Positions 1 through 9,081 are shown, numbered from the stretch's first letter. The stretch is DNA of 38,389 nt from Gammaproteobacteria bacterium (GCA_030428905.1 JAUIED010000030.1:1-38389); one strand, 5' to 3'. A program made the numbers and translations. The notes: generated from the letters alone by a model not told the origin.

Positions 1-1049
1 TACACCGTGGTGCACCCGGCTTCCTTCATGGCGACGATGGATTTCTCTTTGGAGATGCCCACGGTCATCTCACAGCCCCACGTGAGGCCCGGGCACTGTT
101 CTTTCAGCTTGTTGCAGATGTCTTCGATGTACTCGTGTTTGATGCCGAAAGTGTCGTCATCGAACATGATGTGCCGCACGCCCATCCTCTGCAGCGCCTT
201 GATCTCATCGATCACGTGTTGCGGTGATCGCCAGCGGGTTTTTCGTGTCCAGATGGCCTTGGATTCGCAGAATGTGCAGGCGTACGGGCAGCCTCTGGCG
301 CTGAAAATGTGGCGAAAGGCCTCGATGGGGTACTTGTCGAAATCCCGCAGCACCTCTTTCACGTAGGTGACAGGGGGAGGCAGATCGTCGAGATCTGGCA
401 CGTAGTCACGGCTGCCGGTGGTGAAGTTGCCGTTCGAGCCACGCAGCCACAGTCCGTCGATGTCGGAAAGAGACGTACCCTGACTGAATGCCTGCAACAG
501 CTCCACCAGGGTCATCTCGCCCTCACCAGCGGCCACCACGTCGATCTCCGGCGTGGTGTCGAGCGCATGCTGCGGTGACATGGTGGCGTGGGGACCACCC
601 AGCACGACCTGGATCTGGCGGTTTACGGCCTTGGCAATGCGTGCAACGAGGGCTGCGGAGGCGAAGTTCTGCGTCTTCGCGGAGATGCCCACCACGCCGG
701 GCCCGAATTCTTCGATGGCGGTGCGCACCTCTTCCCATATGGATGCCTGCGGGTCAGCCAGAGTTTGCAGGTAGCGCTGAAAGCCCTCGCCGATCAGGTA
801 GGAGCCGTCCACCTCGATGTTGCGCGTAGTGCAGAAGTCGGCGTTGTAGGTCTGCACGTCCCAGTCGGTCCACTTTTTCACAGCGCCTGACAGATAGCCC
901 AACGCGAGGGGGTACTTCACCAGGGAAAAGTTGTCGTGATACAGGCGGTAGAAGGGCGGCTCGATGAGCATCACCTTGTTCTGAGTGACCTTGCGGATGA
1001 TGGGTTCGCGCGGGTCTACCGCGCGCACGGCGATTAAGGCTTCTGACAT
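1..1049 (-). CDS. B12-binding domain radical SAM protein (partial, runs off left edge)
   Basis: The frame is open from an ATG at 1049 to the window edge (349 codons), so the C-terminus is missing. AGGAG about 9 bases upstream supports the start. Residues about 26-200 have the layout of a cobalamin-binding Rossmann domain (GGPHAT near 151-156, GEGE near 175-178). The radical SAM cluster motif CxxxCxxC follows at C254, C258 and C261 (GCPYACTFC), with a DDDTFG stretch near 297-302. The order B12-binding then radical SAM is that of the BchE / methyltransferase-like class B enzymes, which use SAM and usually cobalamin for methylations or ring chemistry. The substrate cannot be told from this part. 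It points away from ppc, across a 272-base gap. Family assignment is firm; the reaction is unknown. Confidence 0.88.
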   Translation of the reverse strand, partial: MSEALIAVRAVDPREPIIRKVTQNKVMLIEPPFYRLYHDNFSLVKYPLALGYLSGAVKKWTDWDVQTYNADFCTTRNIEVDGSYLIGEGFQRYLQTLADPQASIWEEVRTAIEEFGPGVVGISAKTQNFASAALVARIAKAVNRQIQVVLGGPHATMSPQHALDTTPEIDVVAAGEGEMTLVELLQAFSQGTSLSDIDGLWLRGSNGNFTTGSRDYVPDLDDLPPPVTYVKEVLRDFDKYPIEAFRHIFSARGCPYACTFCESKAIWTRKTRWRSPQHVIDEIKALQRMGVRHIMFDDDTFGIKHEYIEDICNKLKEQCPGLTWGCEMTVGISKEKSIVAMKEAGCTTV

Positions 1050-1321
1050 GCCGACGAGCTCCTACTGCTTCTTCTGGATCGTCTTGATCTGAGCTATATG
1101 ACCGCGCATGCAGCGCGGCCTGCACAGTGCCATGCATGATTCCATCGATCGTTACATCGGACAATCAGGTATATGTCAGGAGGATGTTTCGGCGGAAGCG
1201 AACATTCGAGAAAAAGGTGTTACCACGTTGGCGGTTTGTATGTGATGTGCGCACATTCTGGGTGCCAAAGCGGCTGGTGGCACTTGTCGAAATCGCCGGG
1301 CGAGAGGCGTAACCTGAGCGG
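1050..1321. promoter_or_regulatory. Divergent intergenic region between radical SAM gene and ppc
   Basis: This 272-base gap between divergent genes holds no convincing gene. Visible elements are a hairpin at 1102-1118 (CCGCGC, 5-base loop, GCGCGG) in the likely leader of the minus-strand gene, and a perfect 12-base palindrome ATGTGCGCACAT at 1245-1256 in front of ppc that could be an operator. No strong -35/-10 pair could be fixed by eye. Regulatory role is inferred only from position and symmetry. Confidence 0.3.
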
Positions 1322-3955
1322 ATGAAAACCCCTGCGACTTCCGCCACTTCGGCGCTCTCACACCTCGAGGTTCCGCTTCGGGATGACGTTCGATTGCTTG
1401 GTAACCTGCTCGGTCGGGTCATCTCCGCGGATCGCGGTGAGGCCTTTGTGGCACGCATCGAGAGGATCCGCGCCCTGGCCAAGGATGCTCGGGGCGGAGT
1501 GGAAGGTGGGTGGCAGGCGCTGTCCGATTTCCTGGCCGACATCCCAGCCGGCGAGATGCTCGCCGTCGCCCGTGCGTTCAACCAGTTCTTGAACCTGGCC
1601 AACATCGCCGAGCAGCATCATCTCACTCGGCCTCATCGCGATGCGGCCGTGAAGCTCGAACTGCCGGACGACCCGCGCCTCGCACAGACGCTCCAGAAGC
1701 TGCAGATCGAACTTGTGCTTACTGCGCACCCCACGGAAGTTCTGCGGCGCACGCTGATACAGAAGTACGACCGTCTGGCGGATGCCCTGGCCGAACATGA
1801 CCGCTGCCGCGCGCTTCAGGAAGATCGCGGGGAGGTGCTTGCGCGGCTCGAACGGCTGATTGCCGAAGCCTGGCACAGCGATGAGATTCGGCACGACCGG
1901 CCCACACCTCAGGATGAGGCCCGCTGGGGGTTTGCGGTGCTGGAGAACTCCCTGTGGCAAGCACTGCCGCGCGTGCTGCGGGAGCTCGATGCAGCGCTGC
2001 GAGAGCGTGGCGGCGAACCGCTGCCGATTACCGCGGCGCCCATTCGCTTTGCAACGTGGATGGGTGGTGATCGTGATGGCAATCCGAATGTTACGGCAGC
2101 AGTGACGCGAGAGGTGTTGATGCTGGCGCGTTGGATGTCGGCGGATTTGTTCATGCGGGATGTCGATGCACTCGCCTCGGCGTTGTCGGTAACGCCGTGC
2201 ACCGACGAGTTACGATCCCTGACGGGCGACAGCGCAGCGCCCTACCGGGCGGTGCTCAAAGGCGTGCGCGACCGACTCGCGCGCACCCGTGACTGGGCGG
2301 CGAACCTGGATCCGTCGCCACCCAACGCTTCGGACGCCATCTTCTACGAGAGTGCTGAGCTGTTCGAGCCGCTCGATGCCTGCTACCGCTCGCTGGTGAC
2401 ATGCGGGCTGGCCAATCTTGCCAATGGTCCGTTGCTGGATACCTTACGTCGCGTGGCAGCATTCGGCGTACACCTGGTACGCCTCGATGTTCGCCAGGAT
2501 GCAGCACGGCATGCCCAGGTGCTGGACGAACTCACCCAATATCTCGACATCCGTATCGACGGTGCTGGCTATGCGGGATGGAGTGAGGAAGATCGCCAGC
2601 GCTTTCTCATCGCTGAGCTGGAGAATCGCAGGCCGCTGTTCCCCGAGCGCTGGCCGGTGAGCGAGGACAGCGCCGAAGTGATCGAGACGTGCAGAGTGGT
2701 TGCACGGGAAGCGGGTGCTGGTATCGCCGAGTACGTGATCTCCATGGCGAATGCACCGAGCGATGTGTTGGCGGTGATTCTGCTGCTGCGCGCCTGTGGC
2801 CTGCAGCGCTCCCTTCCCATCGTGCCTCTGTTTGAAACCCTCGATGCGCTGAACGGTGCGAAAGACTGCATTGATGCGTTGCTTGGGCTGCCGTGGTATC
2901 GCCGCTACATCGAGGGCTCGCAACAGGTGATGGTGGGCTACTCGGACTCCGCCAAGGATGCCGGTCAACTGGCAGCCGCCTGGGCGCAGTACCGGGCTCA
3001 GGAAGAGCTCGTTGCGGTGGCCAAAGCGCACGGTGTGCGCCTCGTGCTGTTTCACGGGCGGGGCGGCGCTGTCGGCCGTGGCGGTGGGCCGGCCCAGGCA
3101 GCTATCCGCTCGCAACCGCCGGGGTCAGTCGATGGCGCGTTTCGGGTGACGGAGCAGGGGGAGATGATCCGCTGGAAGCTTGGCCAGCCGGCGCTGGCAC
3201 GGCAGACCCTGCGCCGCTACATCGCTGCAACGCTGGAGGCGACCCTGGCGCCGCCTGCGCCACCCGAAGGTGTGTGGCGGGAGAAGATGACGTCACTGGC
3301 TGATGTGTCGTTGCAGGCCTATCGTGCGTTGGTGCGCGATGATCCGGCTTTTGTGGAGTTGTTTCGGGTGCTCACTCCTGAGCAGGAACTGGGAATCCTC
3401 GCCTTGGGCAGCCGACCAGCCCGGCGACATGCCGTGCCCGGAATTGGCAGCCTGCGCGCGATTCCGTGGGTTTTTGCTTGGACTCAGGTCCGCGTGATGT
3501 TGCCAGCGTGGCTCGGCACGGACGCTGCCCTGAACCGATCGCTGGCAGAGGGAGAGGCAGAATCGCTGCGCGCTATGCTTCGTTGGCCATTCTTCAACAT
3601 GCAGATCGATATGCTGGAGATGGTTCTCGCCAAGACGGATAGCTTGCTAGTGAGCTATTACGCGGATCGGTTGACCTCCCCGGAGCAACAGACGCAGATC
3701 ACTTCGCTGTGTGAGCGGCTCTCCAACCTCGCTGCCGATGTGCTGAAGATCACGGGATCACAACGTCTGCTTGAGCATGACCAGGAACTCGCTGAGTCGC
3801 TGCTGGTGCGCAACACCTATCTTGATCCTCTGCATCTGCTGCAGGCAGAGCTGTTGTACCGCCATCGCAATGGTGTGGATGACCCGCAAGCGGTGGCCCA
3901 GGGTCTTCAGGTGACCATGGCTGGTATCGCCAGCGGGCTGCGCAATACCGGGTAG
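1322..3955 (+). CDS. ppc: Phosphoenolpyruvate carboxylase
   Basis: This cytosolic enzyme carboxylates phosphoenolpyruvate with bicarbonate to oxaloacetate, refilling the TCA cycle. At 877 residues the protein has the usual bacterial length. Diagnostic motifs are in order: LTAHPTE with the catalytic histidine at 136, FATWMGGDRDGNPNV around 243-257, GYSDSAKDAG near 539-548, the glycine-rich FHGRGGAVGRGGGP near 577-590, and the C-terminal RNTG that ends nearly all PEPCs. The gene is monocistronic, with divergent and unrelated neighbours. Its anaplerotic role fits a genome that degrades aromatics to acetyl-CoA and succinyl-CoA, but that link is only contextual. Confidence 0.98.
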   Translation: MKTPATSATSALSHLEVPLRDDVRLLGNLLGRVISADRGEAFVARIERIRALAKDARGGVEGGWQALSDFLADIPAGEMLAVARAFNQFLNLANIAEQHHLTRPHRDAAVKLELPDDPRLAQTLQKLQIELVLTAHPTEVLRRTLIQKYDRLADALAEHDRCRALQEDRGEVLARLERLIAEAWHSDEIRHDRPTPQDEARWGFAVLENSLWQALPRVLRELDAALRERGGEPLPITAAPIRFATWMGGDRDGNPNVTAAVTREVLMLARWMSADLFMRDVDALASALSVTPCTDELRSLTGDSAAPYRAVLKGVRDRLARTRDWAANLDPSPPNASDAIFYESAELFEPLDACYRSLVTCGLANLANGPLLDTLRRVAAFGVHLVRLDVRQDAARHAQVLDELTQYLDIRIDGAGYAGWSEEDRQRFLIAELENRRPLFPERWPVSEDSAEVIETCRVVAREAGAGIAEYVISMANAPSDVLAVILLLRACGLQRSLPIVPLFETLDALNGAKDCIDALLGLPWYRRYIEGSQQVMVGYSDSAKDAGQLAAAWAQYRAQEELVAVAKAHGVRLVLFHGRGGAVGRGGGPAQAAIRSQPPGSVDGAFRVTEQGEMIRWKLGQPALARQTLRRYIAATLEATLAPPAPPEGVWREKMTSLADVSLQAYRALVRDDPAFVELFRVLTPEQELGILALGSRPARRHAVPGIGSLRAIPWVFAWTQVRVMLPAWLGTDAALNRSLAEGEAESLRAMLRWPFFNMQIDMLEMVLAKTDSLLVSYYADRLTSPEQQTQITSLCERLSNLAADVLKITGSQRLLEHDQELAESLLVRNTYLDPLHLLQAELLYRHRNGVDDPQAVAQGLQVTMAGIASGLRNTG

Positions 3956-4088
3956 CGATTGCCTGCAGCGCGTGCTGTCTTTCACACTTTTCAGGCAACA
4001 ATGCGCACTCGGCATCGAAACGGTGGTGTCGATTCGAAGCGCAGGCTGACTTGCCGCTAGACTATGCGTGGTTGCTTGGTTCAAGTTC

Positions 4089-5135
4089 ATGCGCGTCGTT
4101 CTCTATCCGGTGCCCCAATCCGCACACATCGCCCAGATTCTCACTGGGCTGGTGGCGCTGGAGCATCAAGGAGCGATTCGCATCTGCGTTGGTTCGAGGC
4201 GGCACCTGCCGAAAAATCTTCGTCTGCAACATCATCTTTGGGCGGACCTGGATTACGACGGCAACCATCGCAGAGTGTGTTTCGACATGTTGGACAGCAC
4301 CGACGCGGAAGAATCTATCGTGCGAGCCGCGGATGTCTACTTCAAGCGCGGCTATGTCGCACGCGTACATACGGTGTACGACTGGCAGGTGAAGACCATC
4401 CGACCGTACGGCTTGAACTATGGATGCTTCGCGCATAACCATCGCTTTCGCGACCTCTGGCATGCTCTTGATCGCGACGATCGACGGCGCCTTGGTGTGG
4501 TCGGCAGCGTGGCGAGCAGGTTGAGCGACCGATGGCAGCAGCGGCATGGTAAGCACGATGAACTGGTAGTTTCTGCCGAGGTGCCTGCGGCAGAGCGGGT
4601 AATGTTCACCACACGTCTTTGGAGCCGGGATCAGGTGCCGGCGATGGATCCATGTGTGCTGGAGCGGCTCAACCAGTCGCGTGTGGCAACCGTTCGCGCC
4701 CTCCGTTCGGCATTTGCGGATCGGTTCTCCGGTGGGCTCGTGGACAACGCTGCGGCACGGGCTTTGGCCGCCGATCTTGTGGTGCCGGAAGACACATCGC
4801 GGAACGCATACATTGCCCGTATGCAACGCCACCTGGTGTGCGTGACGACTACCGGGTTACATGGATCTACCGGTTGGAAGTTTGCAGAGTACATCGCCGC
4901 GTCACGTTGCATCGTCAGCGAACCGCTCGTGCAATCACCGATGGTGCCCGTAGAGGATGGCGTTCACTTCCTGTCGGCGGCCACACCGGACGCCTGTGTT
5001 GCCGCGTGCGAACGCCTGTTGAGTGATGCAGCGTTGGCAGCAAACATGCGGCGGGCGAATGCCCGATACTACGCAAGCCATTTGCGTCCGGACTGCCTTC
5101 TTCAGCGCTGCCTGAAAGCCGCCGTGGGGGTGTGA
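4089..5135 (+). CDS. Glycosyltransferase-like protein of an orphan surface-glycan operon
   Basis: A 348-residue soluble protein with no signal peptide or membrane segment. The N-terminus (MRVVLYPVPQSAHIAQI) looks like the first strand and helix of a GT-B fold. The C-terminal part carries TGLHGSTGWKFAEYIA and CIVSEPL near residues 258-283, resembling the nucleotide-sugar-binding half where an array of acceptor-site residues precedes a late helix. I do not recognise an exact family, so donor and acceptor are unknown. ATG 4089 is preferred over an in-frame GTG at 4068 because homology-like sequence starts there; neither has a good ribosome site. The stop overlaps the next start by one base (TGATG), so the four genes to 7624 look like one transcript. 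Confidence 0.55.
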   Translation: MRVVLYPVPQSAHIAQILTGLVALEHQGAIRICVGSRRHLPKNLRLQHHLWADLDYDGNHRRVCFDMLDSTDAEESIVRAADVYFKRGYVARVHTVYDWQVKTIRPYGLNYGCFAHNHRFRDLWHALDRDDRRRLGVVGSVASRLSDRWQQRHGKHDELVVSAEVPAAERVMFTTRLWSRDQVPAMDPCVLERLNQSRVATVRALRSAFADRFSGGLVDNAAARALAADLVVPEDTSRNAYIARMQRHLVCVTTTGLHGSTGWKFAEYIAASRCIVSEPLVQSPMVPVEDGVHFLSAATPDACVAACERLLSDAALAANMRRANARYYASHLRPDCLLQRCLKAAVGV

Positions 5136-5446
5136 TGCAGCGTCGGGATGCGGTTCGTAGTCTTGTTTTCGCGCTTCCGGTGTTGTTGTCGCTGCAACCG
5201 ACTACCTCTTCTGCGTCTGTAGACCGGATGGCGGTGCGTCTCGGGCGAGCCGTGATCAGAGAGCACCCTGGTATCGTTTCTGGCGGCGCCGATGTGTTTG
5301 GCTTGCCTGCCGATCGCGCAGAGCTTGGCATGCGCATCAGACAGGATTTTGCCAGCGGTAGAGTCCTTCTGGTTCAAGGTTGGTGTCTGAGTCGAACCGA
5401 GGCGCGGGTTTGCGCCCTGGCGGCGTTGACGGTCGATGATCGCTGA
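5135..5446 (+). CDS. Small exported protein with twin-arginine-like signal, partner of GMC oxidoreductase
   Basis: A 103-residue protein whose N-terminus has RR (MQRRDAVRSL), a hydrophobic stretch and a small-residue cleavage region (TTSSA) near residue 27. The mature part contains IRQDFASGRVLLVQGWCLSRTEAR, a compact module with no metal site that I recognise. In several GMC dehydrogenases a small Tat-signal subunit precedes the flavoprotein and carries it across the membrane; the order here is the same. The gene overlaps the upstream gene by one base and the GMC gene by 11 bases, which implies coupled translation. The Tat motif is weak (RRDAV rather than RRxFLK), so Sec export is also possible. 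Function is inferred from context. Confidence 0.6.
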   Translation: MQRRDAVRSLVFALPVLLSLQPTTSSASVDRMAVRLGRAVIREHPGIVSGGADVFGLPADRAELGMRIRQDFASGRVLLVQGWCLSRTEARVCALAALTVDDR

Positions 5447-6944
5447 CTTCCTCGACGCGGCAGCGCCCGAGCGGCTGAGTGCTGATGCGTGCGTGGTTGG
5501 TGGTGGTCCGGCCGGTATTACCCTCGCGTTGCGTCTCGCGCGTTACGGTTTTCGTACGGTGCTCCTGGAGAGTGGTGGCCGTGCGCAGGAGGGTGACGAT
5601 CAGGAGGCGGTTCATGCACTGTCGGCGGGTGCCAGTACGGGGCAAGGTGGTGCCGATCCCGGCTATTGCCGCTTGCGCCGGCTGGGCGGTAGCACTGGCC
5701 ACTGGCAGGGGTGGTGCGGGCGCCTGGACGCGCAGGACTTTGCGCCGCGAAGCTGGCTGGACGGCAGTGGCTGGCCGGTTGGTGGCGATGAAATCACACA
5801 GTACTACCCCGAGGCCGAGTCGCTGTGTGAGCTCGAGCCGTTGCAGCCGACGCCGACGGCCGCCTGGCTTGCTTGGGAGCGTTTCTGGCGGTTCAGCCCG
5901 CCTACGCGTTTCGGCACGCGGTATGCGAAGGATCTGTCTGAAACTTCGCAGGTCACTGTGCTTGTGCATGCGACGATGACATCGCTGGACTGTGATGGTG
6001 CATCGATCCGTGGCGTGCACTTTGCGAACCTTGCGGGTCGTTCCGGGCACGTGCAGGCCCGCGTGGTGGTGCTGGCCACGGGTGGTATGGAGAACGCCAG
6101 GTTGCTGCTGCAGCCCGTCGCCGGCCATCCGCGAGGCATCGGTAACCGATATGACCAGGTTGGCCGTTACTTCATGCAGCACATTGAACTGCCCGTGGCT
6201 CGTCTGTTGGCTGCAGATCCGCAGGGTGTCGCGGCACAGTTCGACACATTCGGCCGTCAGCGCCGCCATCTGGTGCTATCACGGGAGGCGAGCGAAGCGC
6301 GCCGGCTACTGCGTTGCGCGTTCAGCGTATCCAGCGAGCGGGAACTTAGCGGCGCCTACCTGGCGGCCAGGCGAATTTGGGGTGAGGTGCGGGAAGGGCG
6401 TTGGCCTGAGGATCTCGATACTTCAGTGGAGGCGGTGTTCTCGGATCTCGGCGGTCTCATTGAGGGTATGCGTGGCGCGCAGATTCTCTCTCAGCGGTTG
6501 AACGCCTATGCCGAGCAGGCACCCGATCCGGCAAGCCGGGTAACACTCGTCGACGAGCGCGATCCGTTCGGCCTACGCCGGTTGAGGGTTGACTGGCGCC
6601 TTTCCGAGCAGGACTTTCGTTCTATTCGCTCAGCGACACTGGCCATGGCAGAGTGGCTTGGCCAGCACGGTATCGGCCGGCTGCAGATTGTCGATTGGCT
6701 TACCTGCGAGACACCTAGCTGGCCTGAGCACATCTGGGGCGGCTGTCACCATATGGGCACCACGCGGATGTCGACGGATGCACGAAGCGGCGTGGTGGAT
6801 GCTGATCAGCGGGTACACGGAATGGAAAACCTGTTTGTTGCTGGATCTTCGGTGTTTCCCACGGGCGGCTATGTTCCACCCACCCTGACGATTGTGGCGT
6901 TGTCGCTGCGATTGGCGGATCACTTGAAGGGGGTGCTCTCGTGA
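5436..6944 (+). CDS. GMC-family FAD-dependent oxidoreductase
   Basis: A 502-residue flavoprotein of the glucose-methanol-choline family, which oxidises alcohol groups, often on sugars. The FAD-binding GGGPAGITLALRLARYG lies near residues 22-38, with LESGGR just after. LRRLGGSTGHWQGWCGRL around 80-97 corresponds to the second FAD-contact region. GGCHHMGTTRMS near 437-448 supplies the active-site histidine region typical of the C-terminal GMC domain, followed by NLFVAGSSVFPTGGYVPPTLTIVALSLRLA. There is no signal peptide, so if it acts in the periplasm it probably depends on the small RR-signal protein it overlaps. It sits between a glycosyltransferase-like gene and a LamG lipoprotein, suggesting oxidation of a surface or secreted glycan. 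Substrate unknown. Confidence 0.88.
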   Translation: MIADFLDAAAPERLSADACVVGGGPAGITLALRLARYGFRTVLLESGGRAQEGDDQEAVHALSAGASTGQGGADPGYCRLRRLGGSTGHWQGWCGRLDAQDFAPRSWLDGSGWPVGGDEITQYYPEAESLCELEPLQPTPTAAWLAWERFWRFSPPTRFGTRYAKDLSETSQVTVLVHATMTSLDCDGASIRGVHFANLAGRSGHVQARVVVLATGGMENARLLLQPVAGHPRGIGNRYDQVGRYFMQHIELPVARLLAADPQGVAAQFDTFGRQRRHLVLSREASEARRLLRCAFSVSSERELSGAYLAARRIWGEVREGRWPEDLDTSVEAVFSDLGGLIEGMRGAQILSQRLNAYAEQAPDPASRVTLVDERDPFGLRRLRVDWRLSEQDFRSIRSATLAMAEWLGQHGIGRLQIVDWLTCETPSWPEHIWGGCHHMGTTRMSTDARSGVVDADQRVHGMENLFVAGSSVFPTGGYVPPTLTIVALSLRLADHLKGVLS

Positions 6945-7624
6945 AACGATGGATGATGTTGGTGGTGCTGTTCCTGATGGCGGCGTGCGAGCCAGATCGC
7001 GACGCTTCCGTGGTTTTGCGGGTGCCTTTCGACCAGCCGCCTCACCTCGCCGACGCATCCGGCAATCAACAGGCTGTTCACTCTGGCCGCGTTGTGCCCA
7101 CTGAGGGTGTGCGCGGTGCTGCTCTCATGATGGATGGTCGCGTGGATACTGTGCTTGAAGTGCAGATGTCTGAGCGTCTGCGGGAAACACGGCAGGCAAT
7201 TACGATCTCGCTTTGGGCGTTCCGTCAGGTAGAAGGTAATGTGGCTCTGGTGGCGCATCGCTACCCGTCGCTGTTCCTTGGGTTTCACGGACCGCAGTTC
7301 AAATGGCAACTGGCTTTCACGGGGGGAGGTCGAGCGGCGTGTTATGCCGATCCGCGTCATGTGGCTGCGCAAGACCGGTGGTACCACATCGCCGCCACGT
7401 TCAATGGCTACGTTGCCAGGCTGTATGTGGATGGCGAGGAGATCTGCTCGGACTGGACGCGGGGCGGTGAGATAGACATTCGTGCTGAGTCGTTTACGGT
7501 TGGTGCTTACTACGATGAAGAAGGAAAGGTCATCGACCTGTTACGGGGAAAGGTGGATGAGCTGGCGATTTATAATCGAGCATTGTCCGCGCGGCAGATT
7601 CGGGAGTTGGCGGGGGAGAGGTGA
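6941..7624 (+). CDS. LamG-like jellyroll lipoprotein
   Basis: A 227-residue protein starting at GTG and overlapping the GMC stop by four bases (GTGA). The N-terminus is a lipoprotein signal: MKRWMMLVVLFLMAAC with the lipobox cysteine at 16, followed by EPD, which predicts outer-membrane rather than inner-membrane retention. The rest reads as a LamG / concanavalin-like jellyroll: VLEVQMSERLRETRQAITIS, WYHIAATFNGYVARLYVDG near 147-165, and the closing DELAIYNRALSARQIRELAG. These domains bind carbohydrate or other extracellular ligands. As the last gene of the operon it could hold the product of the upstream enzymes at the cell surface. The jellyroll call is strong; the ligand is not known. Confidence 0.85.
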   Translation: MKRWMMLVVLFLMAACEPDRDASVVLRVPFDQPPHLADASGNQQAVHSGRVVPTEGVRGAALMMDGRVDTVLEVQMSERLRETRQAITISLWAFRQVEGNVALVAHRYPSLFLGFHGPQFKWQLAFTGGGRAACYADPRHVAAQDRWYHIAATFNGYVARLYVDGEEICSDWTRGGEIDIRAESFTVGAYYDEEGKVIDLLRGKVDELAIYNRALSARQIRELAGER

Positions 7625-7832
7625 GGAGAGGGATTGCCCGCAAGCACGTTCGCTCAGCCGCTGTCAGAGCCGTTTCCTGTCTCGGCAGCATCTCTATGTG
7701 AGAGAAACCCCTGGTTTGATTCTCTGTCATACATTGCGCGGCTTGCTTGCCAGGTATAGTGTTGATGCACTCGTGAGCGGTCAGTTGCGACTCGACTGAG
7801 AGTGAATTCAATATGCCAGGGAGGTTTTGGCC
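7625..7832. other. Intergenic region after the LamG gene
   Basis: This 208-base gap has no gene I can support. It must contain the promoter of the small secreted protein. A TATAGT-like -10 hexamer near 7756 is visible but no well-spaced -35 box, so I do not call a promoter. Confidence 0.25.
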
Positions 7833-8156
7833 ATGCGTTTATGGATATTTCTGGTGGCTTTGCTTTGTACTGCAGGTCACGCAGCACCTACGGAAGACAC
7901 CGGAACAGTCAACAGCGTGTTTGCCAAGAAAGAGGGTTGGTGGGTAGAACTCACGACCGGAATGCCCAACGCAATAGCTGACCGCACCTGTCGGCTGGAG
8001 TTGTTTTTTACCGACAGCGACCGCGTTGCCGATCTTGTTCTCTATGCTGCTCAAAATGCTCTGCCGGTGACGGTGCGGAGTATCCGTTGCCAGTCCAGCC
8101 GGGCGGCGGGCGATGATGCGTATCACCTGATCGATTCGGTTCGGGTCGATCCGTAA
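7833..8156 (+). CDS. Small secreted hypothetical protein
   Basis: A 107-residue protein with a clear Sec signal peptide (MRLWIFLVALLCTAGHAA, cleavage likely after AHA/AA near residue 17-18). The mature 90 residues are mixed beta-rich sequence with two cysteines (DRTCRLELFF and SIRCQSS) that could form a disulphide in the periplasm. I do not recognise a family. ATG 7833 is chosen because AGGGAGG ends eight bases upstream; a TTG six bases earlier is in frame but unnecessary. The gene stands alone, 208 bases after the LamG lipoprotein and just before the repeat/tRNA region. Confidence 0.6.
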   Translation: MRLWIFLVALLCTAGHAAPTEDTGTVNSVFAKKEGWWVELTTGMPNAIADRTCRLELFFTDSDRVADLVLYAAQNALPVTVRSIRCQSSRAAGDDAYHLIDSVRVDP

Positions 8157-8328
8157 GACACCAGCCCACGATCTTCCTGCCGAAACGCTGCTTCGGTGGT
8201 GTGCGGGTGGAACCGCTTGCCAGCGGTTCCCAGAGGGGCGAGCAGTGGTTGGAGTACGAAGCGTTCCCGCTAGGGAATAGCGGCCGTCGCTGGTTAGGTG
8301 GGTAGAGCCCATTCGAAGGGTGACGGTG

Positions 8329-8345
8329 GGCGCGCCCGGTGCGAT
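8329..8345 (-). pseudogene. tRNA-Arg 3'-end fragment
   Basis: Seventeen bases are identical to the 3' acceptor/T-arm end of the intact tRNA-Arg at 8615-8691 (its plus-strand bases 8616-8632). The match stops inside the T-loop, where palindromic repeat copy A begins. The terminal CCA reads CCC here. A shared CATTCGAAGGG 5' of both copies on the plus strand (8310-8320 and 8598-8608) shows that the flanks were duplicated as well. It cannot make a tRNA by itself. Confidence 0.6.
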
Positions 8346-8350
8346 GGGTT

Positions 8351-8546
8351 CGGGCCATCCGTGGCCCGAGGTCCTGCTCACTTCGTTCGCTGGGACCGTT
8401 GCCGCACGCGGCAACGTCCAAAACGGCGGTCCTGCCGTTTAGTGACTCGGGCCATCCATGGCCCGAGGTCCTGCTCACTTCGTTCGCTGGGACCGTTGCC
8501 GCACGCGGCAACGTCCAAAACGGCAGTCCTGCCGTTTTGTCGAACG
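8351..8546. repeat. Tandem modular palindromic repeats, copies A and B
   Basis: Two near-identical units of about 97-99 bases lie head to tail (A 8351-8447, B 8448-8546). Each strings together four stem-loop modules: GGGCCATCCATGGCCC; GGTCC-TGCTCACTTCGTTCGCTG-GGACC; GTTGCCGCACGCGGCAAC; and AAAACGGCAGTCCTGCCGTTTT (8420-8441 in A, 8517-8538 in B). Copy B ends GTCGAACG. The structure is REP/BIME-like and probably folds in DNA or RNA. It stays open in some frames but this is a consequence of the repeats, not a gene. Confidence 0.85.
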
Positions 8547-8614
8547 TCGTTCGAATCGGGAAGGGAGACGTCGTTGCGGGCTTTGATGCCGTCGTGGCAT
8601 TCGAAGGGATTGTT

Positions 8615-8691
<77 letters not shown>

Positions 8692-8898
8692 GGGGGAGGC
8701 GATTGTACCGGTGGGAACGGTTGGTTGGTATGGGTTGCGTGCAGCCGCGCGTCCTCGGCGTCTTAGTCGTGCGATTTTCTGCATCCCCAGGCGCACACTC
8801 TTTTCTTCAGGCGCTTCCTTAGTCTCAGCGCGATCCCGAATGGTATGCAGCATGTGACAACGAACAAGCGATGGAGGCTGACCCCCGGTGGATTGGCT

Positions 8899-8983
8899 CG
8901 GGCCGTCCTGGCCCTCGGCCTCCGCTAGCGCTACGGCTGATGCCTTTGGCATCACCGCAAAACGGCAGTCCTGCCGTTTTGTC

Positions 8984-8988
<5 letters not shown>
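8899..8988. repeat. Modular palindromic repeat, copy C with swapped modules
   Basis: This third unit keeps the outer modules of copies A/B, GGGCCGTCCTGGCCC at the left and AAAACGGCAGTCCTGCCGTTTT (8959-8980) plus GTCGAACG at the right. The two middle modules are replaced by GGCCTCCGCTAGCGCTACGGCT and the hairpin GATGCC-TTT-GGCATC (8939-8953). Its last bases run straight into the T-loop of the truncated tRNA-Arg. Confidence 0.8.
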
Positions 8989-9040
<52 letters not shown>

Positions 9041-9081
9041 GGGATCGGTATTGTATCTCCGCTTTGGCGAGGATGCTCGCA

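Noticed and set aside
4062-4832. 256-codon minus-strand frame opposite the glycosyltransferase-like gene
   Set aside because: The plus-strand gene fits the overlapping operon and has better composition; the minus frame has no recognisable domain.
8351-8546. CRISPR array
   Set aside because: Two tandem 97-99-base copies and a diverged third, with internal hairpins and no unique spacers of constant size, and no cas genes.
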